Shown: positions 10,474 through 21,152, counted from the stretch's first letter. The stretch is 64,000 nt of DNA from Leptotrichia sp. HSP-536 (GCF_041199985.1 NZ_CP165647.1:1922001-1986000); one strand, 5' to 3'. The notes: a model not told the origin generated them from the letters alone. Translations and numbers: made by a program.

Positions 10474-13400
10474 TTAGTAAATAGCCCTAAATCCAATTCC
10501 ACCTCTGATATTATTACCCTTAGTGTCATATCCTCCATTTACTGTAATTCCAAATCTTGTATTGTCCACTCCGATGTTCAGGTCAAACTTTCCATTTCCA
10601 CGTCTGTCTTCTTTCTCACCTCTAATTCCGAACCAGTTTGCTGTTGTATATCCTACTCTCGCTCTGTTGTCTGCATCCCCAACTTTTCCTAGTTCATTCT
10701 CATAAGCGGCCTTGAATCCTACTGATAAATTTGCCCTTACTGCAAGCGGCTGAACATACTTGAACTCAACTCCAACTTCGGGTTTTACTGAGAAGTAGTC
10801 ATTTTCCTTAACTTCTAGTCTCATTTCCCCTCTGTCTTCCTTAATCTTGTTAAATTTACCATATTCCATCTTCAATGCTCCATAAGGACGGAAATGTGTT
10901 CTCTCTGACGTTCTGATGTCGTATCCTAAATCTGTTTTTATTGCCGCTCCATAAGAATGATAATCTGACTTAGCTTCAAATATATCATCCACAATCAAGT
11001 ATCTACGCTTCATATCATTAATTCCTGCAAATATATCCCCGCCAACTGTCCATTGCAACGCTCCATTATAATCCTTCTTAGGTGACATTGTCTTGAATAC
11101 TCCGGCTTTCAGCATTGTCTGGTTCTCTTTTGATTTTCCAATATCCTTGAACTTGAATCTGTTTGTCACAGCTCCAGCATACCATCCGCTTGAGTTTCCT
11201 ATCTTAATCTTTTCGTCTTCATGAACATAGGCCACACCATAAGAATTGCTTGTGTAGTCAATAATTCCAGCTGTGTCAGTTCTGTACTCATCTCTCATGC
11301 CGAACACTTTAATCTTATTGTTTTGCTTAGATGGATTTCTCCAATCTCTCTTAAGATAGTTAAATTCCTTGTCAAGCAAGTTTCCAGTCGCATTAATTCT
11401 TTGCTGTACATTTGCATATTGATGTCCCATCATTTCGTCAAATGCTTGAGAAAGTAATTTTTCTTCACGTTTTCCAATATTATTTAATTTATTGAATAAT
11501 ATTTTTTCTCTTCGTCCTCTATCGCCATACCATTCAACACCATATCTTTGTTCCAATCCGTCCAAGAAATTATACGCATTGTTATCTTTGTTAGCATATT
11601 CCTTGTAATCTGTCTTAGCCAATACAACACTCTTTATTCCTGTAACAGAATTTACAATGTTTGGTGCTGCCGCCCATGTAAGTGAGCCTGAAATTATATT
11701 CCATTCATTAATTTGCGGATTATTAATAATTTCCTGATTATATCTCTGAAGAATGTTTTCTCCTATTAAGATTGCCTTAGCATTAGTATATTCTGCAGCT
11801 TCAGCACCTATTATCAAGTCAGCTTTTCTGATTCCCGAAAGATTATGAATCCCTTCAATTGGATTTGTAAAGTTTATTCCTGAAGTATCAATATACATTC
11901 CAATTTTCGAAACTGACCCTAAATTTTCCTGTGTATGCGGATTAATATCATATCCAAACTGTTTATTTTCGTATCCAGTTATATTAACAGCTGCATTTGA
12001 CACTGGAGTTACTGTATCTATTTGAGCTATTTCCTGCTGTGTCAACGGAACTCCGTTAACTTTAATCACAGTCGGAGTCGTTGCACCTTCCTTAATTGAA
12101 AAAGTAACATTACCAAATAATTTTTCACCTGCGGCAGTTGCAATAATTTCCCTTTCAGCTTGCGCTCCAGAAACTCCACTTCCAATTACTGGGGCTGAAT
12201 AATTTGATTTGTCTATTGTTCCGCCAGCAGCTGTAGTAATTCCAACTGCATCATTTGCTAATATTCTAATCGTTCCATAGTTCTTAAATACGGCATCTCC
12301 TGTAACATAAGCTCCAACGGCTCTAGTTGCAGATGGATTTATTATAATTTCACCTGAAGAGTGATTTATACCTACCGCTTTATTTTCAAGATACATTCCA
12401 ATAGCATTTTTACCATTAATATAAATCTTACCTCTATTTTCAGCCATGCTGCCATTTCCAGAAGCAAACATTCCTACTGAATTATCATCATTAACGTATA
12501 TGTCTCCTTCATTTACAATATGACCTTTTGCAACTGTTGTATATTTTGATGTTACATTATCCAGCAATGAGTATCCAGCGGCCATTCCGATTCCATAACG
12601 TGAATTAGACGCATCAGTAGCTCCAACTTTTATAACTGCCTTATTTGTCGCTGTACCGCTTCCGCTTGTATAGTAGCTGTAAATACCAACATTCCCAATT
12701 CCGCCTGTCAGGTCTATTGTTCCTGCAGATTCATTCGTAAGGTCGCCTGCAACATAGTATCCGTAGTTTTCGTCACCTGACGTTGTAATTGCAGTGTAGC
12801 CATTTACTGTCGTTGAAGGTGAAGATGTATAAGTGTATATTGAATCTCCTTTAAGGTCAACTGTTGAAAGCTTGTTATTTAAAGTTCCTCCGTTCCCCAT
12901 CACAAATCCGATAGAACCTTTTCCAATATCCATTGAACTAAGCTGATTATTTACAGTTCCTGTTCCACCATAATAGACTCCAATCCCTTCTTTTCCAGCA
13001 CCAAGTGACTGTCCAACTTTCAATGATGTTCCTGAGTTTAAATTAACGTTTCCGCTTTGAGAATATATTCCAAGTCCTCCGTCACCAACTTCAACAGAAC
13101 CTGTCCCTGCTAAAGTTATATCATTTCCATATATTCCAACAGAACGTCTTCCAGTAGTTATTTTTGCCGTATTCGTTATAAATGTACCTGGCTTAGCATA
13201 AATTCCGACACTTTGAACTGTTCCATCAGGGCTGTTTCCAATTGTAATGTCAGCTTTGTTTGTAAAGCTGTGTGCGCCACCTTCAAGATATACTCCAACT
13301 GAACTTGCTCCTGTCAGATTAATTTTACCGTCGTTAGAGAATGTAAGCGGATTTGCCTCTTTAACTACAATACCTTTTGCTCCAGCGCTTGTACTTGTTA

Positions 13401-16400
13401 TTGTTCCAGTATTTTCAACTCCAGCTCCCCGTTTTACATTTATTCCGACAGTATTTTTACCTAATGTCAAAGCTCCTGTATTTTTAATTCTGCTGTTTTG
13501 ATGTACAGAATATAGTGCCGCTCCGTCATCTCCAATAACTATGTCAGCATTATTTTCAACTCTGGCTCCATTAGTAACATACGCCCCAATTGACTCATTT
13601 CCAAGCGTAATTGTTTTTCCAGCGGCTGTCTTAATTTCAGGATTTGTTTTTACACCATCCATATAGAATGCAACATTTTTCTTACCGCTAAGAGTCAGGT
13701 TTCCTCCCCAGTCAACTTGAGAGTTTTTACCGCTTACAAATGTTATGTTGTCTCCTGTAAGAGTCTTATCATTTGTATTTGTTAAAACTGAATTATCGAG
13801 CGAAAAGTATGAATATTTCTTATTATTTGATGTAACAGTAATATTGTCAGTCAAAATAGTTGGATTCATAGTAGAATTTTTTATATTATAAATTGAGTTT
13901 CCATCTCCATTAATAATTACATTATCACTAAAGCTCAATGTTCTTCCCGTAAACGCATCAACAAGATTTATACCAATTCCTTTTTTAGTAAGTGTTATTT
14001 CTCCGTTAGAAGTAATATTTGAATTTTTTACGTTTAATCCTGCCGCCTCTTCTCCAACTTTAATTTTACCATTGTTTGTAAGAGTTACTTTTTCAATATC
14101 GATTCCTATACTTTTTTTAGAATTCGACATGTCAATTACTCCATTTGTATCATTCACAATTACCGCATCGGCAATAGTAATGGCAGAAGGAGTAGTTATT
14201 GTCGTATCATTGTGGGCAAATATCCCATACGAATTTTCAGCTCCCGTAGAATAAATTTTACCATTGTTGTAAATATTAATTTTCTTATCTCCAACTTTAG
14301 AACCTGCCAGCTGATTTACTGCATAAATTCCAACGCTCTCTTTTCCTACTTTTATTTCAGCGTTATTTTCATTACGGATTAATGAACCGCTACTTCCAAA
14401 AATACCAACAGCCTTTTCTCCAGTAACTTCAATTTTTCCTTGGTTTGTCAAAGTTGTATAATCTCCGGCCATTGCAACTGTAGTTCTTGAATTTGATGGA
14501 GTACCCGTATCTATGTAGCTATTTCCGCTTAATTTTATATTTCCTTTGTTTATAATGCTCACATCAGTAATTGCTCCAGGTGTCCCATTTTCTATAAAGT
14601 TCCCTTGGAACAGCGGCATCTGCCCAACTCCAGTTCCTGATATAGTTTTACCTGCTTCAACCGTTATTTTCGATGACACAAAGTTAATTTGGTTAAGCGG
14701 ATCTCCTGTATTGTCAAGGTTTGAATCCTGGTCAATTGAAAGTTCTCCTCTATAAACTGAATATGCTTTTGCGTTATTAGCCGCTCTTGTATATTCCACT
14801 CTGTCTCCAATCATACCTGGCGTACCTACATTTGCCGAAATTGGAATCAGGCTCAATTTAATTGCTCCACCTGTCGGTTTATAAAGCATAATTAATGAAC
14901 CTCCACCTTGAACGTCCATCTTCATTTTTGTTGACAAGGTATTCCCGCTAAACATGCTGTCAAGCATCGTATCTATCCCAGTAATGGCTCCACCAGAAGA
15001 AACTGCCGCATCCTTAATATAGAATCCAACTCCTCCACTTTTTATCGTACCGTTAACATCTGTCGCTAAAGTAAATTTCCCGGCATGTGTTGCAGGTGTT
15101 GCAGTAGAATCTGAATCGTAGTTATAGAAGAGCAGTCCAGAATCATCTGCAATTAACTTTAAATTACCTGATGTATCATTTAAAGTAATATTAGCTTTAT
15201 CACTATATAATCCGACTCCTCCGCTTTTTGCTTCAATTGTTCCCTGTTTTAGCATAGTTTCCGTGTTAGCGTCTGAATCTTTGGCATATACTGCGATTGA
15301 CTGATTTCCTGAGGCGGTTATCTTAGCGGCGGCTGTATCCATTAGAAAATATCCAGTATTGTACACTCCTGTGGATTTTGTACCTCCAGCAATTATTTCA
15401 CCTTTATTTTCAGCTTCCGAATATCCTGTTGACGGTCCTGACGTAGGCTTAACTAATAGCGAAATAATTCCGACAGCATTTTCTTCAGATCCAGTAGTAT
15501 CGATTTTACCTGTTGTTTCATTTACCACTTTTCCTTCGTTTGTGGCTAACATTCCGTAGTTTTCTTTCCCAGCAGAAATATTGATTTTTGATTTGTTTTC
15601 AGCTAATGCACGTAAAGTTCCCACTTTTCCATTAGCAACCATACCTGCCGCACCAATCCCAGTCATATTAATATCTTTTTTATTAATTACTGTTGTTTGT
15701 CCAGTTTCTTTTTGATCTGCCCTCATTCCAATGTTTAGCTTATATTTTTTAGTTGTTGTATTTTTTTCCGCTGTTGCTTTTAATTCTATTGTACCTTCAT
15801 TTGTCATGTCAGATTCAATATTAATATACATTCCGTTTGAATCTGATACCGTATCTTGAATAGTAATAGTTCCGGTATTTTTAGCAGCTCCTCTTCTCAA
15901 ATTTACTTTATTTACAGAGCTATCTAGCATTAATGCCATTCCTGTACTTTTCTCAATCTTGTCATTCCCATTTTTCTTAAGAATAATTTTTTCTTTATTT
16001 TCATAAGTAGCATTAGTGCCAGTTTTACCTGCCAATTTCATTCCATAGCTTTCAGCACCAGCAAGCTCAATAGTTCCTTCGTTTTCAAACTTTCCATCAA
16101 ATGTCGTATCTTTTGAAGTTCCATTACTATAACTAGAACCACTTCGTGTATAAGGCATAGGAGTATTTGGAAGATATATATACATACCCATCGAATTTGC
16201 ACCATTAAATTTAATATCTCCTTTATTCAGCAGTACTGTTTTATCAGTAGTAGCATTTTCAGGAACTATTGCCATCCCTACTTTGTATCCTACATATTTT
16301 TCATTACTTAATTTTATGAGATACTCTTCAGTACCGTATCCATATAATTTTAACGCATCATTGATACCATCACTATCAGTATCGGTATCATATTTACTTG

Positions 16401-17763
16401 TAACGCCTTGAACATAAGCTTCGTTTTTCTCACCAATATCTTGAATAGTTCCTAAATTTATCATGTTATTACTAGTACTGCTAGTTTGCGTAACCATTCC
16501 CAATGTTAAAGGACCATATAAATTTACAGTTCCTGCATTTATAACAGATTGCCCTCCACCCCATATATCCGCTTCAATTGCTCTTGAACCTCCAACAAGA
16601 AAATATTGAGCATTTCTATCAAACGTACTAGATGGATTACTTATATTTATATCATTTTTACTTACACTTAATCCTGATACGCCATAAGAATTTATACTAA
16701 AACTTGATAATTTATTAGTTCTGCTAATTCCTGTATATGTTGTTGAACCACTAGTTACTGAAGTTGAAGCATTCATAGCACCACTACCGCCAAATATAAA
16801 TACATTACTTCTGTCGACTGCATCAAACCATTTAAATGCAAGTCCTTGTCGTTCTTCACTGGATTGCCATGTGTATTGCAAATATTCATATCCTGCATTT
16901 CCTGCTGATATTCCTGTAGTTAATGATCCTAATTTACTACCTGTACCACAACTTACTCCATTACCATTATTACAATCTGCCCCTACAACCACTTTAAATG
17001 TTGGAGGCGTTGGTAAATCAGGCGCATCTATCTTCGGAGCTACCGGTGAAAATGATGGTATTTTGATATTTGGTGCTTGCGGTCCTTCTGGAACAGTTAA
17101 TGGTTCTGTTGGAGTTGGAGCTTCCAAATTTACTTCCTGCGGCTGAATGTTTACTGAGATTGCCTGAATTTGCTTTGGTCTTATTGACACGTACATTCTT
17201 ACTGCGTGCGGCGATTCTTTTTGAATTTTACGTCCTAGCAGTCCATATTCGTTTCCATTAGTTTCCCAGTTAATTGCAGAAGTTCCCAGCATGTCGCTTA
17301 AGAATGCTCTCTGTTCGTCATTTCTAACAGTTGTTGTTCTTCCAAAAACATTTTTTTCTCTCTGTAAAACTCCTTCATAACGATACTTTTCCTTTTTATC
17401 TCCTCTACCTTTATACGTTCCATTCCAATTGTTTAAAAATGTATTAGCTCCATATTGCCAGCTACTCCAAGGCGATTTTACAACATGGTCTCCCTGTTCC
17501 ATTAATTGAATAAGTTCAAGGTTTGTGCTTTTTAGCAGTTTGTTGTTTTCTCTTTTTGTTTCCTTAACTTTCTGCTGTACATCTTTTATTGTAGATGAAA
17601 TTTTTAGATTTTCATCAGTTGTTGCTGAAAACAAGTTGCTTGCAACTGACACCATTCCAGACATTAAAAACGTAATCAATGCGGAATCTGTATATTTAAA
17701 GTCTTTTGTCCGTTTTGCAAAAGTACATAAGTCCTGTTTAACCTTTCTCAGGTTGTTTGTCAT
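10474..17763 (-). CDS. Giant autotransporter adhesin (2429 aa)
   Basis: Paralogue of the preceding gene with the same architecture: leader MTNNLRKVKQDLCTFAKR with KYTDSALITFLMSG, the ELIQLMEQGD/KSPW motif, a proline-rich linker (NIKIPSFSPVAPK), a VVVGADCNNG cysteine segment, a long repeat passenger, and a C-terminal barrel from NNKIKVFGMRDEY to GFRAIY. The ATG at 17763 has AAAGGAG upstream. Passenger repeats alternate SIGIYA-like and NTGTI-like turns typical of beta-helices. Barrel residues match the neighbouring gene almost position for position, whereas the middle of the passenger is only loosely similar. It is likely exported by Sec and displayed on the cell surface; adhesion or biofilm roles are inferred from family knowledge. 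No frameshift is seen. Confidence 0.93.
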   Translation of the reverse strand: MTNNLRKVKQDLCTFAKRTKDFKYTDSALITFLMSGMVSVASNLFSATTDENLKISSTIKDVQQKVKETKRENNKLLKSTNLELIQLMEQGDHVVKSPWSSWQYGANTFLNNWNGTYKGRGDKKEKYRYEGVLQREKNVFGRTTTVRNDEQRAFLSDMLGTSAINWETNGNEYGLLGRKIQKESPHAVRMYVSIRPKQIQAISVNIQPQEVNLEAPTPTEPLTVPEGPQAPNIKIPSFSPVAPKIDAPDLPTPPTFKVVVGADCNNGNGVSCGTGSKLGSLTTGISAGNAGYEYLQYTWQSSEERQGLAFKWFDAVDRSNVFIFGGSGAMNASTSVTSGSTTYTGISRTNKLSSFSINSYGVSGLSVSKNDINISNPSSTFDRNAQYFLVGGSRAIEADIWGGGQSVINAGTVNLYGPLTLGMVTQTSSTSNNMINLGTIQDIGEKNEAYVQGVTSKYDTDTDSDGINDALKLYGYGTEEYLIKLSNEKYVGYKVGMAIVPENATTDKTVLLNKGDIKFNGANSMGMYIYLPNTPMPYTRSGSSYSNGTSKDTTFDGKFENEGTIELAGAESYGMKLAGKTGTNATYENKEKIILKKNGNDKIEKSTGMALMLDSSVNKVNLRRGAAKNTGTITIQDTVSDSNGMYINIESDMTNEGTIELKATAEKNTTTKKYKLNIGMRADQKETGQTTVINKKDINMTGIGAAGMVANGKVGTLRALAENKSKINISAGKENYGMLATNEGKVVNETTGKIDTTGSEENAVGIISLLVKPTSGPSTGYSEAENKGEIIAGGTKSTGVYNTGYFLMDTAAAKITASGNQSIAVYAKDSDANTETMLKQGTIEAKSGGVGLYSDKANITLNDTSGNLKLIADDSGLLFYNYDSDSTATPATHAGKFTLATDVNGTIKSGGVGFYIKDAAVSSGGAITGIDTMLDSMFSGNTLSTKMKMDVQGGGSLIMLYKPTGGAIKLSLIPISANVGTPGMIGDRVEYTRAANNAKAYSVYRGELSIDQDSNLDNTGDPLNQINFVSSKITVEAGKTISGTGVGQMPLFQGNFIENGTPGAITDVSIINKGNIKLSGNSYIDTGTPSNSRTTVAMAGDYTTLTNQGKIEVTGEKAVGIFGSSGSLIRNENNAEIKVGKESVGIYAVNQLAGSKVGDKKINIYNNGKIYSTGAENSYGIFAHNDTTITTPSAITIADAVIVNDTNGVIDMSNSKKSIGIDIEKVTLTNNGKIKVGEEAAGLNVKNSNITSNGEITLTKKGIGINLVDAFTGRTLSFSDNVIINGDGNSIYNIKNSTMNPTILTDNITVTSNNKKYSYFSLDNSVLTNTNDKTLTGDNITFVSGKNSQVDWGGNLTLSGKKNVAFYMDGVKTNPEIKTAAGKTITLGNESIGAYVTNGARVENNADIVIGDDGAALYSVHQNSRIKNTGALTLGKNTVGINVKRGAGVENTGTITSTSAGAKGIVVKEANPLTFSNDGKINLTGASSVGVYLEGGAHSFTNKADITIGNSPDGTVQSVGIYAKPGTFITNTAKITTGRRSVGIYGNDITLAGTGSVEVGDGGLGIYSQSGNVNLNSGTSLKVGQSLGAGKEGIGVYYGGTGTVNNQLSSMDIGKGSIGFVMGNGGTLNNKLSTVDLKGDSIYTYTSSPSTTVNGYTAITTSGDENYGYYVAGDLTNESAGTIDLTGGIGNVGIYSYYTSGSGTATNKAVIKVGATDASNSRYGIGMAAGYSLLDNVTSKYTTVAKGHIVNEGDIYVNDDNSVGMFASGNGSMAENRGKIYINGKNAIGMYLENKAVGINHSSGEIIINPSATRAVGAYVTGDAVFKNYGTIRILANDAVGITTAAGGTIDKSNYSAPVIGSGVSGAQAEREIIATAAGEKLFGNVTFSIKEGATTPTVIKVNGVPLTQQEIAQIDTVTPVSNAAVNITGYENKQFGYDINPHTQENLGSVSKIGMYIDTSGINFTNPIEGIHNLSGIRKADLIIGAEAAEYTNAKAILIGENILQRYNQEIINNPQINEWNIISGSLTWAAAPNIVNSVTGIKSVVLAKTDYKEYANKDNNAYNFLDGLEQRYGVEWYGDRGRREKILFNKLNNIGKREEKLLSQAFDEMMGHQYANVQQRINATGNLLDKEFNYLKRDWRNPSKQNNKIKVFGMRDEYRTDTAGIIDYTSNSYGVAYVHEDEKIKIGNSSGWYAGAVTNRFKFKDIGKSKENQTMLKAGVFKTMSPKKDYNGALQWTVGGDIFAGINDMKRRYLIVDDIFEAKSDYHSYGAAIKTDLGYDIRTSERTHFRPYGALKMEYGKFNKIKEDRGEMRLEVKENDYFSVKPEVGVEFKYVQPLAVRANLSVGFKAAYENELGKVGDADNRARVGYTTANWFGIRGEKEDRRGNGKFDLNIGVDNTRFGITVNGGYDTKGNNIRGGIGFRAIY

Positions 17764-18208
17764 TTTTTTCTCCTTTTTTCTTTATTAGCTTCTCGAAAAC
17801 TAAACTAAAAATTCATAATTTGAATAAAATATTTATTATTCATAAATTAGATTTTCAATAGCATTATTTTTTATAAAAACATCTCAAATCTTAGTAATTT
17901 TCTTCATACTTAATAAATAATATCCAAAATTTCAATAAAATAATTACCCCTTTACATATAATTTTATACTGATTTTATTTTTATATTTTAAATATTTATA
18001 TTAATATTAAATTTATTTATTAATATTAGATGTGTTCGGCAACTTAATATTTTTATTTTTTACAAGGAGACCTTAACCCTTGCGATGCAGTAATTACTTA
18101 ATTATATTTTGGTTATCAAACAAATTTATTATATTATTCACTTTGATAATAATTACAATTTTAATTTAAGTTGATTTTTATATCTTTGTTTATTTTATCA
18201 AATAAATA
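17764..18208. other. AT-rich intergenic region upstream of the third autotransporter
   Basis: No gene is recognised. A sequence at 18062-18081 (CAAGGAGACCTTAACCCTTG) matches the central palindrome of repeat family A, so a decayed copy lies here. GGCAACTTAATATTT near 18040 resembles GGCAACCTAATTTTT near 9980, upstream of the other complete paralogue, which suggests the 5' flanks are also related. The region should hold the autotransporter promoter. Confidence 0.4.
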
Positions 18209-18265
18209 GAAAAAACACAATATTTATATGGAAATTTTTTTGAAATTATAAACTGGTGTATTGTA
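18209..18265 (-). terminator. Possible terminator of the CLC gene
   Basis: On the minus strand a short stem ACAATA/TATTGT (18217-18222 and 18259-18264) precedes GTGTTTTTTC. It looks like a weak, diverged relative of the autotransporter terminators (all are followed by TTTTTTCTATTT). Confidence 0.35.
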
Positions 18266-18302
18266 TAATCAAGTACAATAAAAAAATAAATAATTGTATA
18301 AG

Positions 18303-18378
18303 GTGAACTACTCCCGCTTTTAGAAGCCAGAGACTTCTTGCTATCTTTTTGTTAAAAATTCATAGCTAATCCACTATC
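18303..18378 (-). repeat. Solo TnpB-element right-end relic joined to a family A right half
   Basis: GTGAACTACTCCCGCTTTTA at 18303 is identical to the right end of the TnpB transposon at 27603. It continues as a hairpin (AGAAGCCAGAGACTTCTT), then TTAAAAATTCATAGCTAATCCACT, which matches the right half of family A (2558-2579). The last codons and stop of the CLC gene lie in this repeat. No tnpB is attached. Confidence 0.6.
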
Positions 18379-20048
18379 TTCATCCCTTTCTCCTTCAATT
18401 CTCCAGCATACTTCTGTGCCGTCGTATAATCCGTAATAATCACAAGCTGATTTCCGCTCTGAATCAATGTATCCCCACGTGCAATACTATCTTTCCCAGA
18501 TTTACGCACACTTACAATCAGAAGATTTTCAGGCAAATTCAACTCTTTAACTGTCTTATTGTCGAATTCTGAATTTGCAGCTACAGGAATCAAAAGAGTC
18601 ACAATCTTATTTTCTGCATTTTTTCTGCTTGATTTTACACTAATATCAATTTTTTTATTTTTCCACCATTTTTCCAGTATTTCCAAACTTCTAGCATGCT
18701 TCTGATTTTCATTGTTTTTCTTATCTTCTGCCAAAATTTGCTTATGAAACATATTTAAATAAAGTCTGTCATAAATTGGTTCCATTTTTAGTAATTCTGT
18801 AAAAATATAAGTTATTGTGCAAACAATTATTAGCATATACAAATATGAAAAATTCCCCGTCATTTCCAAAATCAATGTAATTCCCGTAATTGGAGCCTTC
18901 ACAACTGCTGTAAAATAAGCCGCCATTCCTAATAGCATAAAATGTACGATGATTTCATTTGGAATTGAAAAATAATGGTTCAAGATTTCTCCATACACTT
19001 TTCCTGTCAAAGCCCCTATTACAAGCATTGGCAAAAAAATTCCTCCTGGTGCTCCTGTTGCGTAGCAAAGCATTGTATAAAAGAATTTTAGGACTAAAAT
19101 TATAATAAGTGTTCTAAGAAGCACATTTTTTCCAAACATTTCTTCAATAAGTTCGTGTCCACCGCCTGTTATATCACTAAAAAACACAGCTATAACATAA
19201 GCGACAATCATAAATAACAACATTTTTACATATTTATTTAATTTCCATTTTTTATATTGTCTTTGAATAAGTAGCAAAAAATAACTGAATGCTTTTCCAG
19301 TAATTGTAATTATAATGCAAAAGATCACTGTTATAATTGCAAATATGTAATATGGTATATCTTTTGGAAGCATAAAATTATATTGAAAGGATGTATGTGA
19401 GCCTAAAATCATTCTGGAAATAAAATTTGAAGTTCCACTTGCCACAAGAGTACAAATTAATAGCAGTGGCGAGAAAAATTTGTGGAGTTCTTCAAGAGAA
19501 AAAATTACTCCCGCAAGCGGTGCATTAAATGTTGATGAAATTCCAGCACTTGCTCCACAAGTTACCAAATATTTTTCCTCCACTTCAGAACGCTTTGTAA
19601 GCTCCTTTACCCCAGAACCTACCAAAGCTCCTAAATGTACAGAAGGCCCTTCCCGCCCTAAAGACATTCCAGTCCCTATTGCCAAAATTCCTCCTATAAA
19701 TTTTGTAATCAGTTCACCAAACCATTTAAACTTTATCTTTTTCGTAAGCAATCCGCTAACCTGTGGAATTCCGCTCCCGCTAATCAGTGGATATTTTGAT
19801 AACATAAACTGCACTGCCATTCCCATCAGAATAAAAACAATTATCCCAATAATTATTTTTGGAAATTCCAGATTTGTTGTAAAAAATTCCCGAAATATTG
19901 ACATTTTTTTTAATAATAAAGTATACGTTCCTACGATAATTCCTGAAAAAATTCCCACGAGAAAACATAGAAATATCAATACTATGTTATTCCGTCTTGA
20001 CTTTAACGAGCTTATATCCCGCAATTCATGTAAAACATCTTTTGCCAA
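18366..20048 (-). CDS. CLC-type chloride/proton antiporter with C-terminal RCK_C domain
   Basis: An inner-membrane CLC protein of 560 residues. The three anion-pathway signatures are visible: GSGIPQV, GREGPSVHLG with the gating glutamate, and GGIFLPMLVIG. FNAPLAGVIFSLEE keeps the second, proton-pathway glutamate of exchangers, so coupled Cl-/H+ antiport is more likely than a plain channel. By alignment in the head, the helix-R tyrosine region (TGNFSYLY) carries Phe where E. coli ClcA has Tyr445; this is tentative. The last 80 or so residues (VTLLIPVAANSEF to the end) look like a TrkA_C/RCK_C regulatory domain, which could bind a ligand. The gene ends inside a repeat. Start at 20048 is preceded by GGAGAAAAAT. 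Confidence 0.88.
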   Translation of the reverse strand: MAKDVLHELRDISSLKSRRNNIVLIFLCFLVGIFSGIIVGTYTLLLKKMSIFREFFTTNLEFPKIIIGIIVFILMGMAVQFMLSKYPLISGSGIPQVSGLLTKKIKFKWFGELITKFIGGILAIGTGMSLGREGPSVHLGALVGSGVKELTKRSEVEEKYLVTCGASAGISSTFNAPLAGVIFSLEELHKFFSPLLLICTLVASGTSNFISRMILGSHTSFQYNFMLPKDIPYYIFAIITVIFCIIITITGKAFSYFLLLIQRQYKKWKLNKYVKMLLFMIVAYVIAVFFSDITGGGHELIEEMFGKNVLLRTLIIILVLKFFYTMLCYATGAPGGIFLPMLVIGALTGKVYGEILNHYFSIPNEIIVHFMLLGMAAYFTAVVKAPITGITLILEMTGNFSYLYMLIIVCTITYIFTELLKMEPIYDRLYLNMFHKQILAEDKKNNENQKHARSLEILEKWWKNKKIDISVKSSRKNAENKIVTLLIPVAANSEFDNKTVKELNLPENLLIVSVRKSGKDSIARGDTLIQSGNQLVIITDYTTAQKYAGELKEKGMKIVD

Positions 20049-20134
20049 TTTATTTTTCTCCTTTCCAGCAGACTTTCTGTATTCTATAAAATTACTATTT
20101 TATTAATAGTAATTCCCATAACAATTTTGCTAGT

Positions 20135-20881
20135 TTAATTGTCCTTTTTTCTTAAATTCACTTCATTTACAAATTTTTTGAATAATTTTTGTGCCGTCTC
20201 ATCATTAACTGCCATCATTTCTGGATGCCATTGAACTCCGATAACAAATGTATCATCTGAAATATTTTCAATCGCCTCAACTACTCCATCCATACTTTTT
20301 GCAGTCACAATAAATCCTGGCGCAATCTGATTTATAGTCTGATGATGATAACTATTTATAAATCCTACTCCTTCAGGATAAATATCACTTAAAAAGCAGT
20401 TATTTGCTACACTGATTGAATGAGTTGGAGTATGGGCTCTAGCTTTCTGAAAATGCTTTATTGTAATATTTTCATCATAAGATAAATCCTGGTAGAGTGA
20501 ACCGCCACATTCAACATTAACTATCTGCATTCCACGGCAAATTCCAAAAATCGGCTTTTTATACTCAATTGCAAAACGGATAAGCAGTGAATCAAATTTA
20601 TCTCTTTCAGGAAATATTTCCCCCAATTTTTCTTTTGGCTCTTCGCCATAAAGCAATGGAAAAACATCATTTCCACCAGTCAAAAGAATCCCATCAATAT
20701 TTCTCACAAATTCTTCAATAATTTCCTCGTGTTCATTCAAAGGCAAAATATGTGGAACACCTCCAGCATTTATTATAGCCTTTACATAGGAAACATCTAC
20801 ATAAGCTCTTTTGTATCCAGCAAAAAGCCCCTTTTCTAAACCAAGTATGTTACTCGAAATCCCAATAATAGGTTTTTTCAT
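20135..20881 (-). CDS. Gamma-glutamyl-gamma-aminobutyrate hydrolase family protein (class I GATase-like)
   Basis: A 248-residue cytosolic hydrolase of the peptidase C26/PuuD type. The nucleophile elbow GICRGMQIVN carries the catalytic Cys, and GVQWHPEMM carries the His and Glu of the triad. GGNDVFPLLYGEEP matches the family's substrate-side loop. The ATG at 20881 follows TTGGAGGAAAAT; an in-frame TTG four codons upstream lies within that ribosome site and is rejected. Members cleave gamma-glutamyl amides in polyamine or GABA metabolism; the substrate cannot be told from sequence. It runs in the same direction as, and 87 bases upstream of, the CLC gene. Confidence 0.88.
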   Translation of the reverse strand: MKKPIIGISSNILGLEKGLFAGYKRAYVDVSYVKAIINAGGVPHILPLNEHEEIIEEFVRNIDGILLTGGNDVFPLLYGEEPKEKLGEIFPERDKFDSLLIRFAIEYKKPIFGICRGMQIVNVECGGSLYQDLSYDENITIKHFQKARAHTPTHSISVANNCFLSDIYPEGVGFINSYHHQTINQIAPGFIVTAKSMDGVVEAIENISDDTFVIGVQWHPEMMAVNDETAQKLFKKFVNEVNLRKKDN

Positions 20882-21094
20882 ATTTTCCTCCAATTTTATA
20901 AATATTCATATTCAAACAATTTTAAATAAATTATAAAAAATAATCCATTAATCTGAACAAATAAATTTAATCATATATTTTTTTAATAGTCAAATATTTT
21001 ATATATTTTTTGAACCAGATAATAACATTATTTAAAAAATTTAAATGTATTTTTTAATTTTTTATATTAATTTTTAAAATCGCTAAAAGATGTA

Positions 21095-21123
21095 TTGCTT
21101 TTTATATTAAAAATGTGTAAAAT
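21095..21123 (+). promoter_or_regulatory. Putative sigma-70 promoter of the CapA-like gene
   Basis: TTGCTT (21095-21100), a 17-base spacer, then TAAAAT (21118-21123). The gene starts at 21262, so the leader would contain repeat family B copy 1. Confidence 0.45.
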
Positions 21124-21152
21124 ATACTAAACAAATCAAAAAACATTTATGG

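Noticed and set aside
19480..20106. A 208-codon plus-strand open frame opposite the CLC gene
   Set aside because: It overlaps a clearly recognisable CLC protein on the other strand and resembles no protein family.
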